Positions 1-16,888 of a stretch of 64,000 bases of DNA are shown here, piece by piece. Source of the stretch: Actinomycetes bacterium. Its GTDB lineage: Bacteria; Actinomycetota; Acidimicrobiia; Acidimicrobiales; RAAP-2. How positions within the stretch are numbered: the first letter of the stretch is position 1; each line of letters opens with the position of its first letter. The notes under the pieces are model-generated. The model did no database searches. It was given only the letters and a program-made list of their open reading frames with translations, and was not told the DNA's origin. The DNA is taken from the NCBI GenBank assembly GCA_021809495.1, contig JAKAZI010000001.1, positions 19,406 to 83,405 on the forward strand, written 5' to 3'. A program made the position numbers and the translations under genes.

Positions 1-1
1 T

Positions 2-4848
<4,847 letters not shown>

Positions 4849-4853
4849 GCGGT

Positions 4854-4883
4854 TTGCCGTTGACCGCCGCTGTGTCGTAGAAT
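4854..4883 (+). promoter_or_regulatory. Putative sigma70-type promoter of rpsL (TTGCCG-N18-TAGAAT)
   Basis: TTGCCG 4854-4859 and TAGAAT 4878-4883 in the 98-nt rpoC-rpsL gap; resembles other candidate promoters in the window. Confidence 0.5.
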
Positions 4884-4946
4884 TGACAGTCCGCGTGCTG
4901 ACGTTGTCTGCACGCCCCGAAGAAGTACATCGAGAAGAGGTTTCGC

Positions 4947-5318
4947 GTGCCCACCATCGCGCAACTGGTCCGCAAGGGCCGGCAGGACAAAGTATCCAAG
5001 ACCAAGACGCCAGCGCTGAAGGGCGCGCCCCAGCGTCGCGGCGTGTGCACCCGCGTGCACACGGTCACGCCCAAGAAGCCGAACTCGGCGTTGCGCAAGG
5101 TGGCCCGCGTGCGGCTCACCTCGGGGGTCGAGGTCACGGCCTACATCCCCGGCGTCGGCCACAACCTCCAGGAGCACTCGATCGTCCTGGTTCGCGGCGG
5201 CCGTGTGAAGGACCTCCCGGGTGTTCGCTACAAGATCATCCGCGGCGCCCTTGACACCTCTGGCGTGCGCGACCGCAAGCAGGCCCGTAGCCGCTACGGC
5301 GCCAAGAAGGAGAGCTAA
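4947..5318 (+). CDS. rpsL: 30S ribosomal protein S12
   Basis: [12 protein letters not shown]...[41 protein letters not shown] start. Confidence 0.98.
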   Translation: MPTIAQLVRKGRQDKVSKTKTPALKGAPQRRGVCTRVHTVTPKKPNSALRKVARVRLTSGVEVTAYIPGVGHNLQEHSIVLVRGGRVKDLPGVRYKIIRGALDTSGVRDRKQARSRYGAKKES

Positions 5319-5788
5319 TGCCTCGCAAAGGACCCGCCGAGCGCCGTGAACTGGTGCCCGACCCGATCTACAAGTCGGTCCTGGTGACCCAGGTGACCAA
5401 CAAGATCCTGGAGCGCGGCAAGCGCACCATCGCCGAGCGCATCGTCTACAGCGCCCTCGAGACCGTCGAGCAGAAGGCCGGCGGCGACCCCGTCGCGACC
5501 CTGAAGCGCGCCCTGGAGAACGTCCGTCCCGAGCTCGAGGTACGCAGCCGGCGCGTCGGCGGCACGACCTACCAGGTCCCCGTCGAGGTCCGCCCCCGTC
5601 GCGCGACCACCCTCGCCATCCGCTGGCTGACCGACTTCGCGAAGAAGCGTCGCGAGAAGACGATGGCCGAGCGCCTGGCCAATGAGATCATCGACGCCGC
5701 CAACGGCGTCGGCGCGGCCGTCAAGCGCCGCGAGGACATGGCCAAGATGGCCGAGTCCAACAAGGCCTTCGCGCACTACCGCTGGTAA
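5318..5788 (+). CDS. rpsG: 30S ribosomal protein S7
   Basis: [36 protein letters not shown]... Confidence 0.98.
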   Translation: MPRKGPAERRELVPDPIYKSVLVTQVTNKILERGKRTIAERIVYSALETVEQKAGGDPVATLKRALENVRPELEVRSRRVGGTTYQVPVEVRPRRATTLAIRWLTDFAKKRREKTMAERLANEIIDAANGVGAAVKRREDMAKMAESNKAFAHYRW

Positions 5789-5810
5789 CGAGAGAGAAAA
5801 CCCGATCACT

Positions 5811-7901
5811 ATGACCGCACGTGAAATCCCCCTGGACAAGGTCCGCAACATCGGCATCATGGCGCACATCGACGCCGGCAAGACCACGACGACCGAACGG
5901 ATCCTGTTCTACACGGGCAAGAACTACAAGATCGGCGAGGTCCACGAGGGCGCGGCGACCATGGACTGGATGGTCCAGGAGCAAGAGCGTGGTATCACCA
6001 TCACCTCGGCCGCGACCACCTGCCACTGGAACGGTCACCGGATCAACATCATCGACACCCCCGGCCACGTCGACTTCACCGTCGAGGTGGAGCGCTCGCT
6101 GCGCGTGCTCGACGGCGCCGTGGCGGTCTTTGACGCCGTGGCGGGCGTGGAGCCCCAGACCGAGACGGTCTGGCGCCAGGCCAACAAGTACCACGTGCCG
6201 CGCATCTGCTTCGTGAACAAGATGGACCGCGTCGGGGCCGACTTCTTCCGCTGCGTCGACATGATCGCCGACCGCCTCGACTGCGTGCCCGCGGTGATCC
6301 AGCTGCCGATCGGCGCCGAGTCGAACTACGAGGGCCTCATCGACCTCACGACCATGAAGGCCCTGGTCTGGCACGACGACGACCGCGGCGAGAACTACGA
6401 CGAGGTCGAGATCCCCGAGGCGCTGCGCGCCCAGGCCGAGCAGTACCACACGGCCCTGCTCGACGTGCTGACGACCTTTGACGACGAGCTCATGGAGAAG
6501 GTCCTCGGCGAGGAGACGATCACCCCCGCCGACATCCACCGGGCGCTTCGCGTGGGCACCCTCGAGAACCACTGCGTGCCGATCCTGAACGGGACCGCCT
6601 TCAAGAACAAGGGCGTCCAGCCCATGCTCGACGCGGTCGTCGACTACCTGCCCTCGCCGGTGGACCTGCCCCCCACCCAGGGGACCAAGCCCGGCAAGGA
6701 CGAGGTCGTCGAGCGCAAGCCGAGCGACGACGAGCCCTTCTCGGCGCTCGCCTTCAAGATCATGACCGACCCCTACGTCGGCAAGCTCACCTACCTGCGC
6801 GTCTACTCGGGCTCGCTCGAGAAGGGCGAGACGGTCGTCAACACCACCAAGGGCATGAAGAAGGAGCGCCTCGGGCGCCTGCTCTTGATGCACGCGAACA
6901 ACCGCGAGGACCTCGACACGATCCGCACGGGTGACATCGTCGCCGCGGTGGGACTCAAGCAGGTCACGACCGGTGACACCCTGTCGGACACCTCGAGCCC
7001 CGTCCAGCTCGAGACGCTGACCTTCCCCGAGCCGGTCATCCACGTCGCCGTCGAGCCCAAGACCAAGGCCGACCAGGAGAAGCTCGGCAAGGCGCTCTAC
7101 GCGCTCTCCGAGGAGGACCCGACGTTCCGCGTGCGCACCGACGAAGAGACCGGTCAGACGGTCATCTCGGGCATGGGCGAGCTGCACCTCGAGGTGCTGG
7201 TGGACCGCATGCTTCGCGAGTTCTCGGTCGACGCCAACGTCGGTAAGCCCCAGGTGGCCTACCGCGAGACGATCCGCAAGAAGGTCGAGAAGGTCGAAGA
7301 GAAGTACGTCCGCCAGACCGGTGGTAAGGGTCAGTACGGCCACGTCGTGATCACCCTCGAGCCCACCGGGCCCGGCGGCGGCTACGAGTTCGTCGACGAG
7401 ATCACCGGCGGGGTCATCCCCAAGGAGTACATCCAGCCGGTCAACCAGGGCATCACCGAGGCGCTGACCTCGGGCGTGCTCGCCGGTTACCAGGTCGTGG
7501 ACGTGCGCGTGCGGCTCACCTTCGGTAGCTACCACGACGTCGACTCCTCGGAGATGGCCTTCAAGATCGCCGGTTCGATCGCGGTCAAGAAGGCGGCCCG
7601 CCTGGCCAATCCCGTCCTGCTCGAGCCCGTGATGGCCGTCGAGGTCGTCACGCCCGAGGACTACATGGGTGACGTCATCGGTGACCTTTCGAGCCGGCGT
7701 GGCCGGATCGAGGGCATGGAGCAGAGGGGCAACAGTCAGGCAATTCGCGCCTTGGTGCCACTGGCCGACATGTTCGGCTACGCTACTGACCTGCGTTCGC
7801 GCACCCAGGGGCGCGCGACGTACACCATGCAGTTCCACTCGTACGCGGAAGTCCCAGACGCGATCGCCAAGGAGATCGTCGCGAAGGCCACTGGCGCGTA
7901 G
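5811..7901 (+). CDS. fusA: Elongation factor G
   Basis: [49 protein letters not shown]; start reassigned to ATG 5811 inside ORF 5682..7901. Confidence 0.98.
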   Translation: MTAREIPLDKVRNIGIMAHIDAGKTTTTERILFYTGKNYKIGEVHEGAATMDWMVQEQERGITITSAATTCHWNGHRINIIDTPGHVDFTVEVERSLRVLDGAVAVFDAVAGVEPQTETVWRQANKYHVPRICFVNKMDRVGADFFRCVDMIADRLDCVPAVIQLPIGAESNYEGLIDLTTMKALVWHDDDRGENYDEVEIPEALRAQAEQYHTALLDVLTTFDDELMEKVLGEETITPADIHRALRVGTLENHCVPILNGTAFKNKGVQPMLDAVVDYLPSPVDLPPTQGTKPGKDEVVERKPSDDEPFSALAFKIMTDPYVGKLTYLRVYSGSLEKGETVVNTTKGMKKERLGRLLLMHANNREDLDTIRTGDIVAAVGLKQVTTGDTLSDTSSPVQLETLTFPEPVIHVAVEPKTKADQEKLGKALYALSEEDPTFRVRTDEETGQTVISGMGELHLEVLVDRMLREFSVDANVGKPQVAYRETIRKKVEKVEEKYVRQTGGKGQYGHVVITLEPTGPGGGYEFVDEITGGVIPKEYIQPVNQGITEALTSGVLAGYQVVDVRVRLTFGSYHDVDSSEMAFKIAGSIAVKKAARLANPVLLEPVMAVEVVTPEDYMGDVIGDLSSRRGRIEGMEQRGNSQAIRALVPLADMFGYATDLRSRTQGRATYTMQFHSYAEVPDAIAKEIVAKATGA

Positions 7902-7963
7902 GAGGCTGGGCAACCAGTGCATTTGAGGTCCAAACCGTCGTCGGGGCGGGCCGCAAGAAACCA

Positions 7964-7986
7964 GACGTGCCCACCGCGGGCCCGTC
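7964..7986 (+). promoter_or_regulatory. Hairpin in fusA-tuf intergenic leader
   Basis: GACG-t-GCCC-accgc-GGGC-c-CGTC stem-loop (one internal mismatch) 27 nt before tuf ATG. Confidence 0.35.
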
Positions 7987-8012
7987 ACGAGAGAGAAAGT
8001 TAGTCCCCGACA

Positions 8013-9200
<1,188 letters not shown>

Positions 9201-9202
9201 TC

Positions 9203-9526
9203 GTGGCCGACAACCGTCAAATGATCCGGATCCGGCTGAAGGCCTTCGACCACGGAGTCCTCGACCAGTCAACGGCGAAGATCGTCCAGACGGTCGAACG
9301 GACCAACGCCCGCGTCCAGGGACCGGTGCCGCTGCCGACCGAGACCCACCGCTACACGGTGGTTCGCGGTCCCCACAAGCACAAGGACAGTCGCGAGCAC
9401 TTCGAGATGCGCGTGCACAAGCGCCTGCTCGACATCGTGGACCACACCGCCAAGACGGTCGACTCGCTCCAGCGTCTCGACCTGCCGGCCGGCGTGGACA
9501 TCGAGATCAAGATTCGTCAGGGTTGA
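9203..9526 (+). CDS. rpsJ: 30S ribosomal protein S10
   Basis: [74 protein letters not shown] start. Confidence 0.97.
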   Translation: MADNRQMIRIRLKAFDHGVLDQSTAKIVQTVERTNARVQGPVPLPTETHRYTVVRGPHKHKDSREHFEMRVHKRLLDIVDHTAKTVDSLQRLDLPAGVDIEIKIRQG

Positions 9527-9532
9527 ACCGTC

Positions 9533-9562
9533 GACCCCGCCGGCCTTTGCGCCGGCGGGGTC
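9533..9562 (+). terminator. Intrinsic-terminator-like hairpin between rpsJ and rplC
   Basis: Perfect 12-bp stem GACCCCGCCGGC-ctttgc-GCCGGCGGGGTC; no U-tract follows. Confidence 0.65.
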
Positions 9563-9576
9563 CGATGGTGTACGGT
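9547..9576 (+). promoter_or_regulatory. Candidate promoter for rplC operon (TTGCGC-N18-TACGGT)
   Basis: -35-like hexamer lies inside terminator hairpin loop/stem, -10-like TACGGT 9571-9576. Confidence 0.35.
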
Positions 9577-9611
9577 AGGTAGCCCGCCTTACGGGGTGGG
9601 AAAAGTGATGT

Positions 9612-9708
9612 GTTCAGTTGCCTCCGCGGAGGGACGCTGAACCGAACCAGTCGAGCGCTCCGTTCGGGTTTATCACCTGAACGGGGCGTCTGTGTGTCGG
9701 GATCCGAC
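9612..9708 (+). promoter_or_regulatory. Structured 5' leader of rplC operon (three hairpins, candidate r-protein leader)
   Basis: GTTCAG-ttg-CCTCCgcGGAGG-gacg-CTGAAC (9612-9642); CCGTTCGGGT-ttatc-ACCTGAACGG (9660-9684); GTCGG-gat-CCGAC (9696-9708). Confidence 0.5.
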
Positions 9709-9734
9709 GCTCAGAACAGCAGAGAGAGGCAAAC

Positions 9735-10394
9735 GTGGCGACCAAAGCGATCGTCGGCGAGAAGGTGGGCATGACCCAGATCTGGGATGACCAGAACCGG
9801 GCCGTTCCCGTCACGGTGGTACGGGTGAGCCCGGCCCGCGTCGTCCAGGTGAAGACCCCGGAGAAGGAGGGCTACAGCGCCGTCCAGGTGACCTGGGGCA
9901 CGCGTCGGCTGAACACGCTGACCAAGCCCGAACTCGGACACTTCGAGAAGGCGGGCGTCGCGCCCGGCACCAAGCTCGTCGAGCTGCGCCTCGACGACGT
10001 CGCCGGGTACGTCGTCGGCCAGGAGATCCTCGCGTCCACCTTCGAGAAGGGCGAGAAGATCGACGCGACGGCCGTCGCCAAGGGCAAGGGCTTCGCCGGT
10101 GGCATGAAGCGCCACAACTTCAAGGGCCAGGGCGGCGCGCACGGTAACCACAAGCACCACCGCGCGCCGGGCTCCATCGGCGCCTGTGCGACGCCGGGAC
10201 GCGTGTTCAAGGGCACGCGCATGGCCGGGCGCATGGGTGGCTCCCAGGTGACCACGACCAACCTCGAGGTGGTCAGCGTCGACGTCGACCGTCACCTCGT
10301 GCTCGTCAAGGGTGCCGTTCCGGGCCCGCGCGGCGGGGTCGTGGTGCTGCGCACCTCGGTGAAGAACCCGATGAAGGCCGGAGGTCTGCGATGA
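9735..10394 (+). CDS. rplC: 50S ribosomal protein L3
   Basis: GEKVGMTQIWDDQNRAVPVTVVRVSPARVVQVKTPEKEGYSAVQV; HGNHKHHRAPGSIGACATPGRVFKGTRMAGRMG; GTG start. Confidence 0.97.
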   Translation: MATKAIVGEKVGMTQIWDDQNRAVPVTVVRVSPARVVQVKTPEKEGYSAVQVTWGTRRLNTLTKPELGHFEKAGVAPGTKLVELRLDDVAGYVVGQEILASTFEKGEKIDATAVAKGKGFAGGMKRHNFKGQGGAHGNHKHHRAPGSIGACATPGRVFKGTRMAGRMGGSQVTTTNLEVVSVDVDRHLVLVKGAVPGPRGGVVVLRTSVKNPMKAGGLR

Positions 10395-11071
10395 GCGACG
10401 TCTTTACCCTGCGCGGTCCCGTGAAGAAGGACCGTCCCGCACCCGTCTCGCGCAGCGTCGAGCGCCGCAGCCTCGACGGCGCGACGCTCGGCACCGTCGA
10501 GCTCGAGCCCACGATCTTTGGCATCGAGCCCAACATGGCCGTGCTGCACCAGGTCGTCACGGCCCAGCTGGCCGCGAAGCGCTCGGGCACCCAGTCGACC
10601 AAGACCCGCAAAGAGGTCTCGGGTGGTGGCAAGAAGCCGTTCCGCCAGAAGGGCACCGGCGGGGCCCGCCAGGGCACCATCCGCGCGCCGCACTACCCCG
10701 GCGGTGGTATCGCGCTCGGGCCCAAGCCGCGCAAGTACGACCAGAAGACGCCCAAGAAGATGATCCGCCTGGCCCTCTACTCGGCGCTGTCGGATCGCGC
10801 GGCCGAGTCGCGCGTGGCGCTGGTGGACTCCTTTGACACCTGGACCGAGCCCAAGACCAAGACCGCGCTCGGGGCGCTCAGCGCACTGGGCCTCGAGGGC
10901 AAGATCCTCGTCGTGATCAACCGCGGCGACGCCGTCGCCTACTACTCGTTCAACAACCTCGACCACGTCAAGACCATCGACGAGGGCGAGATCAACGCTT
11001 ACGACGTGCTCGAGGCGGACTGGGTGCTCTTCACCGACGCCACGCTGCCGCGCGCCAAGGAGGACAACTGA
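10391..11071 (+). CDS. rplD: 50S ribosomal protein L4
   Basis: STKTRKEVSGGGKKPFRQKGTGGARQGTIRAPHYPGGGIALGPKPRKYDQKTPKKM. Confidence 0.97.
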   Translation: MSDVFTLRGPVKKDRPAPVSRSVERRSLDGATLGTVELEPTIFGIEPNMAVLHQVVTAQLAAKRSGTQSTKTRKEVSGGGKKPFRQKGTGGARQGTIRAPHYPGGGIALGPKPRKYDQKTPKKMIRLALYSALSDRAAESRVALVDSFDTWTEPKTKTALGALSALGLEGKILVVINRGDAVAYYSFNNLDHVKTIDEGEINAYDVLEADWVLFTDATLPRAKEDN

Positions 11072-11361
11072 TGCGCGACGCCATGAGCATCCTGATTCGC
11101 CCGGTGGTCTCTGAGAAGACCTACGCCCTGATGGACCGGGGCACCTACGTCTTCGTCGTCGACCCCCGCGCCACCAAGATCGACGTGCGCAACGCCGTCG
11201 AGCAGGCCTTCAGCGTGAAGGTCGTCAACGTCAACACCCTGAACCGCAAGGGCAAGTCGACTCGCAACCTGCGCACCGGCGTGCGCGGCTCGCGTCCCGG
11301 CTCCAAGCGCGCCATCGTCACCCTGCGCCAGGGCGACACGATCAACCTCTTCGAGAGTTAA
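11071..11361 (+). CDS. rplW: 50S ribosomal protein L23
   Basis: [52 protein letters not shown]. Confidence 0.96.
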   Translation: MRDAMSILIRPVVSEKTYALMDRGTYVFVVDPRATKIDVRNAVEQAFSVKVVNVNTLNRKGKSTRNLRTGVRGSRPGSKRAIVTLRQGDTINLFES

Positions 11362-11369
11362 GGAACGCC

Positions 11370-12203
11370 ATGGCACTGCGTCACCGCAAACCCACGAGCC
11401 CGGGCCGCCGGTTCCAGACGGTCTCGGACTTCGCCGAGATCACCAAGGACCACCCCGAGAAGTCGCTGCTCGAGCCCAAGCCCCGCACGGGCGGACGCAA
11501 CAGCTACGGCCGCAAGACGTCGCGTCACCGCGGCGGCGGCCACAAGCAGCAGTACCGCGTCATCGACTTCAAGCGAAACAAGGACGGCGTGCCGGCCACG
11601 GTCGCGGCGATCGAGTACGACCCGAACCGTTCGTGTCGCATCGCCCTGCTGCACTACGCCGACGGTGAGAAGCGCTACATCCTCGCCGCCCACGGCCTGA
11701 AGGTCGGCGACGTCGTCTCCTCGGGTCCCAAGGCCGACATCCGTACGGGTAACGCCCTGCCGATGCGCTTCATCCCGACCGGTTCGACCGTGCACAACGT
11801 CGAGCTGCGCCCCGGCGGCGGCGGCAAGATGGCCCGCAGCGCCGGCATGAGCGTCCAGCTCGTGGCCAAGGACGGCGGCTTCGCCACCCTGCGTCTGCCC
11901 TCGACCGAGATGCGCCGCGTCCCGATCGACTGCCGCGCGACGCTCGGCGAGATCGGCAACTCCGAGCACGAGCTCATCAAGGTGGGCAAGGCCGGTCGCA
12001 ACCGCTGGAAGGGCATCCGCCCCCAGACTCGTGGTGTGGCCATGAACCCCGTCGACCACCCGCTCGGTGGTGGTGAGGGCAAGACCTCGGGTGGACGCCA
12101 CCCGGTCTCCCCGTGGGGTCAGCCAGAAGGTCGTACGCGTCTGCCGAAGTCCTCGGACGCGCTCATCATTCGTCGTCGTCGCGGACGCGGATCGCGGAGG
12201 TAG
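11370..12203 (+). CDS. rplB: 50S ribosomal protein L2
   Basis: [24 protein letters not shown]...[42 protein letters not shown]. Confidence 0.98.
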   Translation: MALRHRKPTSPGRRFQTVSDFAEITKDHPEKSLLEPKPRTGGRNSYGRKTSRHRGGGHKQQYRVIDFKRNKDGVPATVAAIEYDPNRSCRIALLHYADGEKRYILAAHGLKVGDVVSSGPKADIRTGNALPMRFIPTGSTVHNVELRPGGGGKMARSAGMSVQLVAKDGGFATLRLPSTEMRRVPIDCRATLGEIGNSEHELIKVGKAGRNRWKGIRPQTRGVAMNPVDHPLGGGEGKTSGGRHPVSPWGQPEGRTRLPKSSDALIIRRRRGRGSRR

Positions 12204-12206
12204 GAA

Positions 12207-12485
12207 ATGTCACGCAGCTTGAAGAAGGGTCCGTTCATCGACGCCCACCTGTTGAAGAAGGTGGATGCCATGAACGCGGCCAACGAGAAGAAGGTCATCA
12301 AGACCTGGAGCCGACGTTCGACCGTCATCCCCGACATGGTCGGGCACACCTTCGCCGTCCACGACGGCCGTCGCCACGTGCCGGTCTTCGTCAACGAGTC
12401 GATGGTCGGCCACAAGCTCGGCGAATTCGCCCCGACGCGGACCTTCAAGTTCCACGCGGGCCAGGAAAAGACGGGTAGGCGATAA
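12207..12485 (+). CDS. rpsS: 30S ribosomal protein S19
   Basis: [61 protein letters not shown]. Confidence 0.98.
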   Translation: MSRSLKKGPFIDAHLLKKVDAMNAANEKKVIKTWSRRSTVIPDMVGHTFAVHDGRRHVPVFVNESMVGHKLGEFAPTRTFKFHAGQEKTGRR

Positions 12486-13159
12486 TGACCGGTCCGAAGA
12501 CCAACGAACGCCCCGGGACCCGCGCGGTACTGCGCGGGTACCACATGTCGGCGAGCAAGGCCCGCGTGGTGCTCAACCTCATCCGCGGCGAGGACGTGAA
12601 CACGGCGCGCGAGATCCTCGCGCTCACCAGCCGTGAAGCAGCCGACGTCGTCGGCAAGGTGCTCGCCTCGGCCGTCGCCAACGCCGTGAACAACGACGGA
12701 CAGTCGGCCGACGAGCTCTACGTCTCGGCGGCCTTCGCCGACGAGGGCGTGACGATGAAGCGGTTCTCGCCCCGTGCGCGCGGTCGCGCCGGCAAGATCC
12801 TCAAGCGGGCCTGTCACATCACGGTGATCGTGTCACGCCTCGAAGAAGACCGACTCGAGGTGCTGCGCGCCGCGCGCAACGCCCAGGCGACCGCGTCGCG
12901 CAGCCGCCGGGTGGCGTCCTCGCGCAAGCGCGCCGACCAGCAGGCGAGCCTCAACAAGCGCGAGGCGGCCCAAGAGGCCGAAGCGCTCGAGGCCGAGGCG
13001 ACCGAGGTCGAGACCGATGTCACGACCGACGTCGTGACCGACGTCACGACGACCGACGTCGTCGAGACGACCACCGAGACGAGCGACGAGGCGACCGACG
13101 AGACGGACGCGAGCGACGAGGCGACCGATGTCGTCGAGACCGAAGAGACGGAGAAGTAA
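12485..13159 (+). CDS. rplV: 50S ribosomal protein L22 with long acidic/Thr-rich C-terminal extension
   Basis: [54 protein letters not shown] then ~100-aa low-complexity tail. Confidence 0.95.
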   Translation: MTGPKTNERPGTRAVLRGYHMSASKARVVLNLIRGEDVNTAREILALTSREAADVVGKVLASAVANAVNNDGQSADELYVSAAFADEGVTMKRFSPRARGRAGKILKRACHITVIVSRLEEDRLEVLRAARNAQATASRSRRVASSRKRADQQASLNKREAAQEAEALEAEATEVETDVTTDVVTDVTTTDVVETTTETSDEATDETDASDEATDVVETEETEK

Positions 13160-14083
13160 ATGGGTCAGAAGGTAAATCCCTACGGGTTCCGTCTCGGCAT
13201 CACGACGGACTGGAAGTCGCGTTGGTTCAAGGAGAAGGGGTACAAGGACCTCGTCGTCGAGGACTGGAAGATCCGCGACTACCTGACCCGCCAGCTCGAG
13301 AGCGCCGCCGTGAGCCGCATCGAGATCGAGCGCAACTCCGACCGCATCCGCGTCGACATCCACACGGCCCGTCCGGGTATCGTGATCGGCCGTCGCGGTG
13401 GCGAGGCCGACCGCCTGAAGAAGGACCTCGAGAAGATCACGGGTCAGAAGAACAAGATCTCCCTGAACATCCAGGAGATCAAGCAGCCCGAACTCGACGC
13501 GGCGTTGATCGCCCAGGGGATCTGCGACCAGCTGATCCGTCGCGTGGCCTTCCGCCGCGCGATGAAGCGGGGCATCCAGACCGTCCAGAAGGCCGGCGCC
13601 TTGGGCGTGAAGATCCAGGCGTCGGGTCGTCTCGGCGGCGCGGAGATGTCGCGGCGCGAGTCCTACCGTGAGGGCCGGGTCCCGCTGCACACGCTGCGCG
13701 CGGACATCGACTACGGCTTTCGCGAGGCGCGCACCTCGACGGGGCGCATCGGTGTGAAGGTCTGGATCTACAAGGGCGACATCCTGCCCTACCAGTTGAC
13801 CAACGACGAGAAGATCGTTCGCGAGGCCGCGATGGCGGCCGGCGACGCGGTCCCGGTCGGCTCGGGTGCCGCGCCCAAGGGCGTCGTGCGCGCCGGCGGC
13901 GGACGTCGCCGGGCGGTCGAGGCCGAGGCCCCGGTGGCCCCGGTCGTCGTCGAGGAGCGCCCGGCCGACCTGCTGGTCGCCCCCGAGGACGTCGAACGGC
14001 AGTTGAGTGTCGAAGAGGAGATCGAGCGTCGCACGGCGCAGGATCACACCGACACGCCGCACTTTCGAAAGGACGTGGAGTAA
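13160..14083 (+). CDS. rpsC: 30S ribosomal protein S3 (C-terminally extended)
   Basis: [23 protein letters not shown]...[27 protein letters not shown]. Confidence 0.97.
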   Translation: MGQKVNPYGFRLGITTDWKSRWFKEKGYKDLVVEDWKIRDYLTRQLESAAVSRIEIERNSDRIRVDIHTARPGIVIGRRGGEADRLKKDLEKITGQKNKISLNIQEIKQPELDAALIAQGICDQLIRRVAFRRAMKRGIQTVQKAGALGVKIQASGRLGGAEMSRRESYREGRVPLHTLRADIDYGFREARTSTGRIGVKVWIYKGDILPYQLTNDEKIVREAAMAAGDAVPVGSGAAPKGVVRAGGGRRRAVEAEAPVAPVVVEERPADLLVAPEDVERQLSVEEEIERRTAQDHTDTPHFRKDVE

Positions 14084-14085
14084 TC

Positions 14086-14523
14086 ATGTTGATGCCCCGC
14101 AAGGTGAAGCACCGCAAGCAGCAGCGCGGCCGCATGACCGGAATGGCCAAGGGCGGCACGGAGCTGATCTTCGGTGACTTCGGGATCCAGGCATTGGAGG
14201 CCGGGTGGATCACGGCGCGCCAGATTGAGGCCGCCCGTATCGCGATGACCCGCCACGTGCGCCGTGGTGGCAAGGTCTGGATCCGGGTCTTCCCGGACAA
14301 GCCCGTCACCCAGAAGCCGGCCGAGACCCGCATGGGTTCGGGCAAGGGCAACCCGGAGTTCTGGGTCGCCGTCGTCAAGCCCGGCCGCGTGATGTTCGAA
14401 CTGGGTGGGGTCGACGAGGCCCTCGCGCGCGCCGCCATGGAGCGCGCCATCCAGAAGCTGCCGATCAAGGCGAAGTTCGTCGTGCGTCCCGGGACCCACG
14501 GCACCCCGGAGGTGACGATCTGA
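14086..14523 (+). CDS. rplP: 50S ribosomal protein L16
   Basis: [88 protein letters not shown]. Confidence 0.97.
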   Translation: MLMPRKVKHRKQQRGRMTGMAKGGTELIFGDFGIQALEAGWITARQIEAARIAMTRHVRRGGKVWIRVFPDKPVTQKPAETRMGSGKGNPEFWVAVVKPGRVMFELGGVDEALARAAMERAIQKLPIKAKFVVRPGTHGTPEVTI

Positions 14524-14756
14524 TGGCTAAGACCAGTGAGCGTCGGGCCGAGCTGCGTCAGCTCGGCGACAACGAACTCGTTGAGCGTCTCGGTGAGACG
14601 CGGCGCGAGTTGTTCAACCTCCGGTTCCAGCTGGCCACCGGCCAGTTGGACGACTCCGCGCGGTTGCGCGAGGTCCGCAAGGACATCGCCCGGCTCGCCA
14701 CCCTCGTTCGCGAGCGTGAGATCGCGGCCGCCGAGGCCCAGGAAGCAGGTGAGTGA
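14523..14756 (+). CDS. rpmC: 50S ribosomal protein L29
   Basis: [58 protein letters not shown]. Confidence 0.95.
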   Translation: MAKTSERRAELRQLGDNELVERLGETRRELFNLRFQLATGQLDDSARLREVRKDIARLATLVREREIAAAEAQEAGE

Positions 14757-15034
14757 TGACTGACGAGACCAACCCCGTGAAGCGCGAGAACCCGCGCAAG
14801 GTGCGCGAGGGCATCGTCGTGTCGGACAAGATGAACGCGACGCTGGTCGTCGCCGTGAACGAGCGGGTGAGCCACCCGCGCTACGGCAAGACGGTCCAGC
14901 GCACGAAGAAGCTGTACGTGCACGACGCGGCCAATGACGCCAAGGTGGGCGACCGGGTTCGGGTCCAAGAGACCCGTCCGCTGTCCAAGCTGAAGCGCTG
15001 GCGCCTGACCGAGATCGTGGAGCGTGCGCGATGA
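14756..15034 (+). CDS. rpsQ: 30S ribosomal protein S17
   Basis: [71 protein letters not shown]; start ATG 14756 (GTG 14753 possible). Confidence 0.95.
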   Translation: MTDETNPVKRENPRKVREGIVVSDKMNATLVVAVNERVSHPRYGKTVQRTKKLYVHDAANDAKVGDRVRVQETRPLSKLKRWRLTEIVERAR

Positions 15035-15399
15035 TCCAGCAGGAATCCCGACTCAAGGTCGCCGACAACTCGGGCGCCAAGGAAGTGCTGTGCATTCGCG
15101 TGCTCGGCGGATCGCGGCGTCGCTACGCCTCGATCGGTGACGTCTTCATCGCCACGGTGAAGGACGCCATCCCGGGCGCCGCGGTGAAGAAGGGTGACGT
15201 GGTGCGCTGCGTCGTCGTGCGTACCGCCAAGGAGAAGCGTCGTCCCGACGGCTCCTACATCAAGTTCGACGAGAACGCGGCCGTGCTGATCAACGATCAG
15301 CTCCAGCCGCGCGGCACCCGAATCTTCGGGCCCGTCGGGCGCGAACTGCGCGACAAGAAGTTCATGCGAATCATTTCGCTGGCGCCGGAGGTGTTGTAA
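15031..15399 (+). CDS. rplN: 50S ribosomal protein L14
   Basis: [49 protein letters not shown]. Confidence 0.98.
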   Translation: MIQQESRLKVADNSGAKEVLCIRVLGGSRRRYASIGDVFIATVKDAIPGAAVKKGDVVRCVVVRTAKEKRRPDGSYIKFDENAAVLINDQLQPRGTRIFGPVGRELRDKKFMRIISLAPEVL

Positions 15400-15704
15400 T
15401 GAAGATTCGTAAGGGTGACGACGTGCTCGTGCTCGCCGGCAAGTTCCGCGGTGAGCGGGCCATCGTCGAAGAGGCCAAGCCCCAGAGTGACAAGGTCGTG
15501 CTCGACGGGCTGAACATCGCCAAGCGGCACACCAAGCAGACCGGCGCCATGATGCAGGCCGGGATCATCGACAAGGTCATGCCGATGCACGTGTCCAACG
15601 TCGCGCTGTGGTGCGACGGTCACAAGGGGCCGGCCAAGGTCGGCTACTCCGAAGTGGACGGCACCAAGGTGCGCGTCTGTCGCAAGTGTGGGGAGGCGCT
15701 GTGA
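15399..15704 (+). CDS. rplX: 50S ribosomal protein L24
   Basis: [46 protein letters not shown]. Confidence 0.96.
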   Translation: MKIRKGDDVLVLAGKFRGERAIVEEAKPQSDKVVLDGLNIAKRHTKQTGAMMQAGIIDKVMPMHVSNVALWCDGHKGPAKVGYSEVDGTKVRVCRKCGEAL

Positions 15705-16258
15705 GCGTACGTCCACGTCTGAAGACCCGGTACGACGAGGAGATCCGCGCGGCGTTGCAGGCCGAGCTGGGTCTGGCCAACGTCATGCAGGTCCCACGAC
15801 TCGAGAAGATCGTCCTGAACTCGGGCGTCGGCCGCGCCACCCAGCAGGCCTCGCTGCTCGAGGGCGCCCAGCGCGACCTCGAGCTCATCACGGGCCAGAA
15901 GCCGATCGTCACCCGCGCGAAGAAGTCCATCGCGAGCTTCAAGCTGCGCGAGACCCAGCCGATCGGCGTCAAGGTGACGCTGCGCGGCGATCGGGCGTGG
16001 GAGTTCTTCGACCGGTTGATCAGCCTCGCGATCCCGCGCATCCGTGACTTCCGCGGTCTGTCGGCCAAGTCCTTCGACGGGCACGGGAACTACACCTTTG
16101 GCATCAACGACCAGTTGATCTTCCCCGAGATCGACTACGACAAGATCGATGCGCCGCGTGGATTCGACATCACGATCGTCACCACGGCCGCGACCGACGA
16201 GCAGGGTCGCGCATTCCTGCGCGCCTACGGCTTCCCCTTCAAGCAGGAGACTCGATAG
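15701..16258 (+). CDS. rplE: 50S ribosomal protein L5
   Basis: [44 protein letters not shown]; start reassigned to GTG 15701 within ORF 15608..16258. Confidence 0.97.
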   Translation: MSVRPRLKTRYDEEIRAALQAELGLANVMQVPRLEKIVLNSGVGRATQQASLLEGAQRDLELITGQKPIVTRAKKSIASFKLRETQPIGVKVTLRGDRAWEFFDRLISLAIPRIRDFRGLSAKSFDGHGNYTFGINDQLIFPEIDYDKIDAPRGFDITIVTTAATDEQGRAFLRAYGFPFKQETR

Positions 16259-16260
16259 AC

Positions 16261-16446
16261 ATGGCGAAGAAGTCGCTTCGAATCAAGCAGCAGCAGACCC
16301 CCAAGTTCTCGACGCGCGCCTACACGCGCTGCGAGCGCTGCGGCCGGCCGCGCTCGGTGTACCGCAAGTTCGGACTCTGCCGCATCTGCCTGCGCCAAAT
16401 GGTGCACGCGGGTGAAGTGCCGGGTGTCACCAAGGCGAGTTGGTAG
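16261..16446 (+). CDS. rpsZ: 30S ribosomal protein S14 type Z (zinc-binding)
   Basis: 61 aa with [38 protein letters not shown]. Confidence 0.96.
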   Translation: MAKKSLRIKQQQTPKFSTRAYTRCERCGRPRSVYRKFGLCRICLRQMVHAGEVPGVTKASW

Positions 16447-16454
16447 GAGATCTC

Positions 16455-16859
16455 ATGACGATGACCGACCCGATCGCCGACATGCTCACGCGTATTCGCA
16501 ACGCGAACGCGGCCATGTTCGACCACGTATCCATGCCGAGTTCGAAGTTGAAGGAGAACCTCGCCACGCTGCTCCAGCGTGAGGGCTTCATCAACAGCTT
16601 CACCGTGACTCGCACCGAGGGCAAGCCCGGCGCCACCCTGCGCATCGAGCTGAAGTACTCGGCCGACCGACAGAAGACCATCGTGGGCTTGAAGCGCGTC
16701 TCCAAGCCCGGTCTGCGTATCTACAAGAAGTCCGACCAGATGCCCAAGGTGCTCGGCGGCGTGGGCGTGGCCGTCGTCTCGACGAGCCACGGTCTCATGA
16801 CCGACCGCGAAGCCCGCAAGGCGAAGCTGGGCGGCGAGGTGCTGTGTTATGTCTGGTAA
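16455..16859 (+). CDS. rpsH: 30S ribosomal protein S8
   Basis: [46 protein letters not shown]; start reassigned to ATG 16455. Confidence 0.96.
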   Translation: MTMTDPIADMLTRIRNANAAMFDHVSMPSSKLKENLATLLQREGFINSFTVTRTEGKPGATLRIELKYSADRQKTIVGLKRVSKPGLRIYKKSDQMPKVLGGVGVAVVSTSHGLMTDREARKAKLGGEVLCYVW

Positions 16860-16888
16860 CCGGCCCGTGAATCACCAGGAGGAAGCTC

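Noticed and set aside
13010-13140. CRISPR-like or tandem-repeat array in the rplV tail
   Set aside because: Degenerate codon-level repeats encoding an acidic Thr/Asp/Val tail in frame with L22; protein low complexity rather than an array.
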